NCBI GenBank assembly: GCA_008477525.1
Contig: SPDT01000016.1
Span: 1 to 15,331, forward strand
Source: Hypomyces perniciosus
Taxonomy: Eukaryota; Ascomycota; Sordariomycetes; Hypocreales; Hypocreaceae
Direction: 5' to 3'
Length of the DNA stretch: 15,331 bases
Shown here: piece after piece, positions 7,104-15,331 of the stretch
How positions within the stretch are numbered: position 1 is the stretch's first letter
How the letters are laid out: every line of letters starts with the position of its first letter
The notes under the pieces: generated by a model
Database searches by the model: none
What the model saw: the letters and a program-made list of their open reading frames with translations, nothing else
What the model was told of the DNA's origin: nothing
Position numbers and translations under genes: made by a program

Positions 7104-8351
7104 ATATTATCTACTAAAGATAAATTTTATTATTTATTTTCTGCTACCGGAAACGCAATATTAATCCGGAACCCAATATTTAATATCTATTAGGTAGGCC
7201 TTAGTTCCCATAGAGTTTCATAACTCAATACATAGTGTCCGTCATAGAAGATTTAAATAGTCAATTTAATTAATTATCTTCTACCCCAATTTTCGGTCTG
7301 CCGATTTTCTCGATACGGTGTTAGTTAGTTTTCCAATTAAGGAATAGATGTTTACTGATATTAAAAATCATTTAAAAGTTGCAACATAAAGTTAGGTTTC
7401 TGTTAAATACTTTGTTAACTTATTAACTTAAGCTGTGAGTAGCTTTAGCTTGCGCAGCATATTCCTATTGGACTAGCATCAGATGCATAAAATCAACTAA
7501 GATAATGCTTAGTAATAAGGTAAAAATAAAAAGAATTAAAAGAAGATAAAATTAGAAAGCCCCTACAAAAACAATTGGCTACTAGAAAAATTAATAAATT
7601 AAAATTTGTACCAGGATACAAAAGTTAACAATTAATAGTTATGCTAAAGACATCAAACAAAAAAAGTCTAAATAAATCTACACAATATTAGTTAAGATTT
7701 AAGATAATATGGAATAGTACCATTATCTTGGGAGTTTTATAAATAGTTTTTCAGAATGCAAAGTTAATCAAAGTACTAAAATAAATTGTCTGCGTAGCAC
7801 AAATCTATTCTAAAGATAAAACCTAAAGGCTAGTTAAATACAAATCCTTGTAGCATAGCTTACGCAAGCATAGGTAAATCAATTAATCAGAAGTGGACTA
7901 TCAAAATGTTACGAGACTAGCTTTAACAAGCGAGAGATTTCTGGTAGATGTAGGGAGTTATCGCTTCTCCTTTTATCTATGACCCTATAGACTGAAGGGC
8001 TTTTTAGGCGAAGCGCATAAAAATATAACTAACATAAAGGAATAAAGAATCCATTACGACTGTTAGCTATAACACCAAGAAAGGACTCCGTTGCAATGGC
8101 ACTAGAAACATATAAAGCAACGTTTAATATATATTATAAAGGGATATATAAGCCACTAAACTTATTCTAAAAGTTTAAAAAGTTACTAGAATTGAAAGAT
8201 AAACTACATACAACAATAATTATTTGTCATATCCGCTAGTAATCGGGTTAAATAAGTAATGAGTTATTATATGAGTACAATAATATATTGAATGCGCAAG
8301 CTATTAATTAGTTAAAGATACTATTTTATAGCTAATTATAGCGTGTAGTTT

Positions 8352-8427
8352 TATGGACTGAAGGAATCAAACCTTCGATAACTGTGGCAAGATAACCATA
8401 GTTGTATTATCACTATACTAAATCCAG
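8352..8427 (-). tRNA. Copy 3 version of the tRNA-like element at 5446-5521
   Basis: Sequence identical to the reference copy. Confidence 0.5.
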
Positions 8428-8511
8428 TGTTTGTTATATATAATAATACTCCGTTACTAAATAGTCTCTCTTAGACTAGTTTATTGATTTGGATTTTCCT
8501 AGGGCTGCTTC

Positions 8512-8583
8512 GCAGGGCTACAAGATTCGAACTCGCATTATCTAAATAAGAAGTAGATGTGTTAACCGTTACACTAAGCCCTT
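8512..8583 (-). tRNA. Copy 3 version of the probable CTT tRNA
   Basis: Sequence identical to 5606-5677. Confidence 0.6.
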
Positions 8584-9144
8584 AATATGTGCTGTATTCT
8601 TCGAATTAGAAGTATGCAATTAAAAGATGTTAATATTTGTGTAGGCTAGCATAGATAAGGATGTAACATAAAATAAAGTAAGGTTATGTTAACTCCCCGC
8701 CGAAAAGCTCGCATATTTTAATATAGAGCTTTGAAGGCTTAACATAACCGGTAAGAATATAACTTAACTTAGTTGTATAAGACTAAAAATAAGTTAATAT
8801 AAATTATGTCCGATAGGTTAAGCCAAAGTATAAATAGAATAAGGGTGTAAATTTTTATAAATATAAAAATTAAAATTAATAAAAGGTAGTAAAAATAAAG
8901 AATAATATATAAACAATAAAAATAATAAAGATAATATAAAAAATAGAAATTAATGCTACTATGAAATAAGAGAATATTAGAAGTTAGCTAAGCACCAAAA
9001 AAATAAGAAATAATAAACCAGCCCCAATTAATAGCTTTAGCTTTATTTAATAGCAGTACAGATTAAACTAGCTTTCTTTTTATAATAATAATAACTCACT
9101 AGAAGGAGTAGCTTTAGCTTTATTTAATAGCAGCACAAAAATAT

Positions 9145-9227
9145 TAGAAAACATTGGAATTGCACCAATAAATAATAAATAACTGTTCAGCCCAGTACAA
9201 GTTAATTAAGATTAAACTAATTTTTCT
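9145..9227 (-). tRNA. Copy 4 version of the long-variable-region tRNA-like element
   Basis: Sequence identical to 3334-3416. Confidence 0.45.
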
Positions 9228-9271
9228 TTTTATCGCTTGCGCACAGAAACTACTAATTTTTCTGGTGATTT

Positions 9272-9347
9272 TAGAAACAGTAGGATTTGAACCTACTTAA
9301 GTTATAAAGATTCCTGGTTAATTATAACTTAAAACCAAAATATTTCT
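9272..9347 (-). tRNA. Copy 4 version of the tRNA-like element at 3462-3537
   Basis: Sequence identical to the reference copy. Confidence 0.45.
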
Positions 9348-9447
9348 TTAGTGAATATATAAGTATTCGGGTAGAACCTAGGATCTAGGTCAAAGGAATA
9401 CAAATATAGATAGTCACTAACTAAAAGTTGCAATAAATGAAAAATAA

Positions 9448-10008
9448 TATCAAAGAGAGAACCTAAAGGATAAGCTAAAATGATCTAAAATCTTCCACCA
9501 CTCTAGTAATAACCAATAGATAATTTCTTTCAAGCCTTAGGGTTTCGTAGGTGAGCCGAATGAATTTTACATAGTAGAAGGTAAAATCAAGAGGCAAGGA
9601 CTGATCTGCAATCTTCCTCCAATCCCTGTTCCTTTCTTCCCGAACATTACGCCTTATGGACCGATTACCTAAAAAGGGCCTTGCTTCCATAAGGATTGTG
9701 TGCTTGTTTTAAGTAAACCTCGATTCCTTAAGAGTAGATAAAAAGATCCTGGTCTATTTATCACCTGATTACTCAGACTAACTACGTTATTGCGGACTAT
9801 AACACCTTCTCTCCAGCAGAATAACCCTTCAACGTTTGTTTCTACGTTTCCAGAATGTCTCCATTCAGAGGTCATGATATTCGGGGGTTTTAGCCCCTCC
9901 CGGTCAGACTATGTCCTCCAGATCCTTAAAGATTTACCAAGTATTAAGGACGTGACTATTAATGAAGATGTTAAGAAGGCGAGCAAGACCCGGCCATGGC
10001 TCCAATAA
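9448..10008 (+). pseudogene. Copy 4 version of the interrupted frame
   Basis: Sequence identical to 3638-4198, with all in-frame stops conserved; the last open run is 9769-10005. Confidence 0.35.
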
Positions 10009-11255
10009 ATATTATCTACTAAAGATAAATTTTATTATTTATTTTCTGCTACCGGAAACGCAATATTAATCCGGAACCCAATATTTAATATCTATTAGGT
10101 AGGCCTTAGTTCCCATAGAGTTTCATAACTCAATACATAGTGTCCGTCATAGAAGATTTAAATAGTCAATTTAATTAATTATCTTCTACCCCAATTTTCG
10201 GTCTGCCGATTTTCTCGATACGGTGTTAGTTAGTTTTCCAATTAAGGAATAGATGTTTACTGATATTAAAAATCATTTAAAAGTTGCAACATAAAGTTAG
10301 GTTTCTGTTAAATACTTTGTTAACTTATTAACTTAAGCTGTGAGTAGCTTTAGCTTGCGCAGCATATTCCTATTGGACTAGCATCAGATGCATAAAATCA
10401 ACTAAGATAATGCTTAGTAATAAGGTAAAAATAAAAAGAATTAAAAGAAGATAAAATTAGAAAGCCCCTACAAAAACAATTGGCTACTAGAAAAATTAAT
10501 AAATTAAAATTTGTACCAGGATACAAAAGTTAACAATTAATAGTTATGCTAAAGACATCAAACAAAAAAGTCTAAATAAATCTACACAATATTAGTTAAG
10601 ATTTAAGATAATATGGAATAGTACCATTATCTTGGGAGTTTTATAAATAGTTTTTCAGAATGCAAAGTTAATCAAAGTACTAAAATAAATTGTCTGCGTA
10701 GCACAAATCTATTCTAAAGATAAAACCTAAAGGCTAGTTAAATACAAATCCTTGTAGCATAGCTTACGCAAGCATAGGTAAATCAATTAATCAGAAGTGG
10801 ACTATCAAAATGTTACGAGACTAGCTTTAACAAGCGAGAGATTTCTGGTAGATGTAGGGAGTTATCGCTTCTCCTTTTATCTATGACCCTATAGACTGAA
10901 GGGCTTTTTAGGCGAAGCGCATAAAAATATAACTAACATAAAGGAATAAAGAATCCATTACGACTGTTAGCTATAACACCAAGAAAGGACTCCGTTGCAA
11001 TGGCACTAGAAACATATAAAGCAACGTTTAATATATATTATAAAGGGATATATAAGCCACTAAACTTATTCTAAAAGTTTAAAAAGTTACTAGAATTGAA
11101 AGATAAACTACATACAACAATAATTATTTGTCATATCCGCTAGTAATCGGGTTAAATAAGTAATGAGTTATTATATGAGTACAATAATATATTGAATGCG
11201 CAAGCTATTAATTAGTTAAAGATACTATTTTATAGCTAATTATAGCGTGTAGTTT

Positions 11256-11331
11256 TATGGACTGAAGGAATCAAACCTTCGATAACTGTGGCAAGATAAC
11301 CATAGTTGTATTATCACTATACTAAATCCAG
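11256..11331 (-). tRNA. Copy 4 version of the tRNA-like element at 5446-5521
   Basis: Sequence identical to the reference copy. Confidence 0.5.
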
Positions 11332-11415
11332 TGTTTGTTATATATAATAATACTCCGTTACTAAATAGTCTCTCTTAGACTAGTTTATTGATTTGGATTT
11401 TCCTAGGGCTGCTTC

Positions 11416-11487
11416 GCAGGGCTACAAGATTCGAACTCGCATTATCTAAATAAGAAGTAGATGTGTTAACCGTTACACTAAGCCCTT
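11416..11487 (-). tRNA. Copy 4 version of the probable CTT tRNA
   Basis: Sequence identical to 5606-5677. Confidence 0.6.
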
Positions 11488-12048
11488 AATATGTGCTGTA
11501 TTCTTCGAATTAGAAGTATGCAATTAAAAGATGTTAATATTTGTGTAGGCTAGCATAGATAAGGATGTAACATAAAATAAAGTAAGGTTATGTTAACTCC
11601 CCGCCGAAAAGCTCGCATATTTTAATATAGAGCTTTGAAGGCTTAACATAACCGGTAAGAATATAACTTAACTTAGTTGTATAAGACTAAAAATAAGTTA
11701 ATATAAATTATGTCCGATAGGTTAAGCCAAAGTATAAATAGAATAAGGGTGTAAATTTTTATAAATATAAAAATTAAAATTAATAAAAGGTAGTAAAAAT
11801 AAAGAATAATATATAAACAATAAAAATAATAAAGATAATATAAAAAATAGAAATTAATGCTACTATGAAATAAGAGAATATTAGAAGTTAGCTAAGCACC
11901 AAAAAAATAAGAAATAATAAACCAGCCCCAATTAATAGCTTTAGCTTTATTTAATAGCAGTACAGATTAAACTAGCTTTCTTTTTATAATAATAATAACT
12001 CACTAGAAGGAGTAGCTTTAGCTTTATTTAATAGCAGCACAAAAATAT

Positions 12049-12131
12049 TAGAAAACATTGGAATTGCACCAATAAATAATAAATAACTGTTCAGCCCAGT
12101 ACAAGTTAATTAAGATTAAACTAATTTTTCT
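12049..12131 (-). tRNA. Copy 5 version of the long-variable-region tRNA-like element
   Basis: Sequence identical to 3334-3416. Confidence 0.45.
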
Positions 12132-12175
12132 TTTTATCGCTTGCGCACAGAAACTACTAATTTTTCTGGTGATTT

Positions 12176-12251
12176 TAGAAACAGTAGGATTTGAACCTAC
12201 TTAAGTTATAAAGATTCCTGGTTAATTATAACTTAAAACCAAAATATTTCT
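12176..12251 (-). tRNA. Copy 5 version of the tRNA-like element at 3462-3537
   Basis: Sequence identical to the reference copy. Confidence 0.45.
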
Positions 12252-12351
12252 TTAGTGAATATATAAGTATTCGGGTAGAACCTAGGATCTAGGTCAAAGG
12301 AATACAAATATAGATAGTCACTAACTAAAAGTTGCAATAAATGAAAAATAA

Positions 12352-12912
12352 TATCAAAGAGAGAACCTAAAGGATAAGCTAAAATGATCTAAAATCTTCC
12401 ACCACTCTAGTAATAACCAATAGATAATTTCTTTCAAGCCTTAGGGTTTCGTAGGTGAGCCGAATGAATTTTACATAGTAGAAGGTAAAATCAAGAGGCA
12501 AGGACTGATCTGCAATCTTCCTCCAATCCCTGTTCCTTTCTTCCCGAACATTACGCCTTATGGACCGATTACCTAAAAAGGGCCTTGCTTCCATAAGGAT
12601 TGTGTGCTTGTTTTAAGTAAACCTCGATTCCTTAAGAGTAGATAAAAAGATCCTGGTCTATTTATCACCTGATTACTCAGACTAACTACGTTATTGCGGA
12701 CTATAACACCTTCTCTCCAGCAGAATAACCCTTCAACGTTTGTTTCTACGTTTCCAGAATGTCTCCATTCAGAGGTCATGATATTCGGGGGTTTTAGCCC
12801 CTCCCGGTCAGACTATGTCCTCCAGATCCTTAAAGATTTACCAAGTATTAAGGACGTGACTATTAATGAAGATGTTAAGAAGGCGAGCAAGACCCGGCCA
12901 TGGCTCCAATAA
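12352..12912 (+). pseudogene. Copy 5 version of the interrupted frame
   Basis: Sequence identical to 3638-4198, with all in-frame stops conserved; the last open run is 12673-12909. Confidence 0.35.
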
Positions 12913-14160
12913 ATATTATCTACTAAAGATAAATTTTATTATTTATTTTCTGCTACCGGAAACGCAATATTAATCCGGAACCCAATATTTAATATCTATT
13001 AGGTAGGCCTTAGTTCCCATAGAGTTTCATAACTCAATACATAGTGTCCGTCATAGAAGATTTAAATAGTCAATTTAATTAATTATCTTCTACCCAATTT
13101 TCGGTCTGCCGATTTTCTCGATACGGTGTTAGTTAGTTTTCCAATTAAGGAATAGATGTTTACTGATATTAAAAATCATTTAAAAGTTGCAACATAAAGT
13201 TAGGTTTCTGTTAAATACTTTGTTAACTTATTAACTTAAGCTGTGAGTAGCTTTAGCTTGCGCAGCATATTCCTATTGGACTAGCATCAGATGCATAAAA
13301 ATCAACTAAGATAATGCTTAGTAATAAGGTAAAAATAAAAAGAATTAAAAGAAGATAAAATTAGAAAGCCCCTACAAAAACAATTGGCTACTAGAAAAAT
13401 TAATAAATTAAAATTTGTACCAGGATACAAAAAGTTAACAATTAATAGTTATGCTAAAGACATCAAACAAAAAAGTCTAAATAAATCTACACAATATTAG
13501 TTAAGATTTAAGATAATATGGAATAGTACCATTATCTTGGGAGTTTTATAAATAGTTTTTCAGAATGCAAAGTTAATCAAAGTACTAAAATAAATTGTCT
13601 GCGTAGCACAAATCTATTCTAAAGATAAAACCTAAAGGCTAGTTAAATACAAATCCTTGTAGCATAGCTTACGCAAGCATAGGTAAATCAATTAATCAGA
13701 AGTGGACTATCAAAATGTTACGAGACTAGCTTTAACAAGCGAGAGATTTCTGGTAGATGTAGGGAGTTATCGCTTCTCCTTTTATCTATGACCCTATAGA
13801 CTGAAGGGCTTTTTAGGCGAAGCGCATAAAAATATAACTAACATAAAGGAATAAAGAATCCATTACGACTGTTAGCTATAACACCAAGAAAGGACTCCGT
13901 TGCAATGGCACTAGAAACATATAAAGCAACGTTTAATATATATTATAAAGGGATATATAAGCCACTAAACTTATTCTAAAAGTTTAAAAAGTTACTAGAA
14001 TTGAAAGATAAACTACATACAACAATAATTATTTGTCATATCCGCTAGTAATCGGGTTAAATAAGTAATGAGTTATTATATGAGTACAATAATATATTGA
14101 ATGCGCAAGCTATTAATTAGTTAAAGATACTATTTTATAGCTAATTATAGCGTGTAGTTT

Positions 14161-14236
14161 TATGGACTGAAGGAATCAAACCTTCGATAACTGTGGCAAG
14201 ATAACCATAGTTGTATTATCACTATACTAAATCCAG
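14161..14236 (-). tRNA. Copy 5 version of the tRNA-like element at 5446-5521
   Basis: Sequence identical to the reference copy. Confidence 0.5.
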
Positions 14237-14319
14237 TGTTTGTTATATATAATAATACTCCGTTACTAAATAGTCTCTCTTAGACTAGTTTATTGATTTG
14301 GATTTCCTAGGGCTGCTTC

Positions 14320-14391
14320 GCAGGGCTACAAGATTCGAACTCGCATTATCTAAATAAGAAGTAGATGTGTTAACCGTTACACTAAGCCCTT
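14320..14391 (-). tRNA. Copy 5 version of the probable CTT tRNA
   Basis: Sequence identical to 5606-5677. Confidence 0.6.
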
Positions 14392-14950
14392 AATATGTGC
14401 TGTATTCTTCGAATTAGAAGTATGCAATTAAAAGATGTTAATATTTGTGTAGGCTAGCATAGATAAGGATGTAACATAAAATAAAGTAAGGTTATGTTAA
14501 CTCCCCGCCGAAAAGCTCGCATATTTTAATATAGAGCTTTGAAGGCTTAACATAACCGGTAAGAATATAACTTAACTTAGTTGTATAAGACTAAAATAAG
14601 TTAATATAAATTATGTCCGATAGGTTAAGCCAAAGTATAAATAGAATAAGGGTGTAAATTTTTATAATATAAAAATTAAAATTAATAAAAGGTAGTAAAA
14701 ATAAAGAATAATATATAAACAATAAAAATAATAAAGATAATATAAAAAATAGAAATTAATGCTACTATGAAATAAGAGAATATTAGAAGTTAGCTAAGCA
14801 CCAAAAAAATAAGAAATAATAAACCAGCCCCAATTAATAGCTTTAGCTTTATTTAATAGCAGTACAGATTAAACTAGCTTTCTTTTTATAATAATAATAA
14901 CTCACTAGAAGGAGTAGCTTTAGCTTTATTTAATAGCAGCACAAAAATAT

Positions 14951-15033
14951 TAGAAAACATTGGAATTGCACCAATAAATAATAAATAACTGTTCAGCCCA
15001 GTACAAGTTAATTAAGATTAAACTAATTTTTCT
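14951..15033 (-). tRNA. Copy 6 version of the long-variable-region tRNA-like element
   Basis: Same sequence as 3334-3416, just before copy 6 becomes noisy. Confidence 0.45.
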
Positions 15034-15076
15034 TTTATCGCTTGGCGCACAGAAAACTACTAATTTTTGGTGATTT

Positions 15077-15152
15077 TAGAAACAGTAGGATTTGAACCTA
15101 CTTAAGTTATAAAGATTCCTGGTTAATTATAACTTAAAACCAAAATATTTCT
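15077..15152 (-). tRNA. Copy 6 version of the tRNA-like element at 3462-3537
   Basis: Acceptor strands, T arm and central inverted repeat are all retained. Confidence 0.45.
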
Positions 15153-15252
15153 TTAGTGAATATATAAGTATTCGGGTAGAACCTAGGATCTAGGTCAAAG
15201 GAATACAAATATAGATAGTCACTAACTAAAAGTTGCAAAAAAGGAAAAATCA

Positions 15253-15331
15253 TATCAAAGAGAGAACTAAAGGCTAAGCTAAAATTGATCTAAAACTCTT
15301 CCACACTCTAGTAATACCAATCGATAATTTC
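15253..15331 (+). pseudogene. Copy 6 truncated start of the interrupted frame
   Basis: Only the first part of the block is present before the window ends, and it carries several edge-type errors. Boundary is approximate. Confidence 0.25.

Larger units (their letters stand above)
5806..8711. repeat. Tandem unit copy 3 (2906 bases)
   Basis: Complete copy. It differs from copy 2 only by small length changes: AAAA instead of AAA near 6308, AAA instead of AAAAA near 6342, one extra T near 6354, and one extra A in the A-run near 7665. Confidence 0.97.
8712..11615. repeat. Tandem unit copy 4 (2904 bases)
   Basis: Complete copy, identical to copy 2 apart from homopolymer lengths around 9245-9262. 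Confidence 0.97.
11616..14519. repeat. Tandem unit copy 5 (2904 bases)
   Basis: Complete copy. Differences are confined to homopolymers: one C fewer near 13095, one A more near 13300 and near 13432, and one T fewer near 14305. Such differences become more frequent towards the right end of the window. Confidence 0.97.
14520..15331. repeat. Tandem unit copy 6, partial (812 bases)
   Basis: Starts as a normal copy and is cut by the window end inside the GC-richer block. From about 15030, and most clearly from 15235 onward, it gains substitutions and indels absent from interior copies, mirroring the noisy left end of copy 1. Confidence 0.95.

Noticed and set aside
1..15331. CRISPR array or satellite made of short repeats
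   Set aside because: The period is about 2.9 kb with no short regularly spaced repeat and spacer pattern and no associated genes.
1..15331. Transposon or retroelement array
   Set aside because: No transposase, reverse transcriptase, terminal repeats or target-site duplications are visible at the unit junctions.

Overview
The window is almost entirely one thing: a head-to-tail tandem array of a single unit of about 2,905 bases. There are five whole copies (1-2900, 2901-5805, 5806-8711, 8712-11615, 11616-14519) and the first 812 bases of a sixth (14520-15331). Copies 2 to 5 match each other except for small, mostly homopolymer, length differences. Copy 1 departs from the rest over roughly its first 1,400 bases, and copy 6 over roughly its last 300.

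The DNA is very AT-rich, with no intact protein gene, no bacterial operon layout and no ribosome-binding-site-led reading frames. It carries organelle-style tRNA-like genes and small GC-rich palindromes scattered through AT-rich DNA. This best fits mitochondrial DNA of a fungus or protist. The array could be a small circular mitochondrial chromosome read or replicated as a concatemer, or a petite-like amplified piece of a larger mtDNA. Sequence alone cannot separate these, and the taxon is inference.

Layout of one unit, using copy 2 coordinates. 2901-3333: AT-rich, with an almost cytosine-free tract (3014-3144) and a 25-base direct duplication. 3334-3416 and 3462-3537: two tRNA-like elements on the minus strand. 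3538-3637: no feature seen. 3638-4198: a block clearly richer in G and C, where one plus-strand frame reads in a protein-like way but is broken by TGA, TAG and TAA codons. 4199-5445: mostly non-coding, with a hairpin, several GC-rich mini-palindromes and a stretch that weakly resembles small-subunit rRNA. 5446-5521 and 5606-5677: two more minus-strand tRNA-like elements. Across each unit junction the four tRNA-like elements form one minus-strand cluster of about 1 kb.

No intact protein-coding gene can be supported. The short open frames in the GC-richer block are shadows or pieces of the single broken frame. The points most worth following are the array itself, the interrupted frame, and the tRNA-like genes, which keep good acceptor and T arms while three of the four have an abnormal anticodon region.
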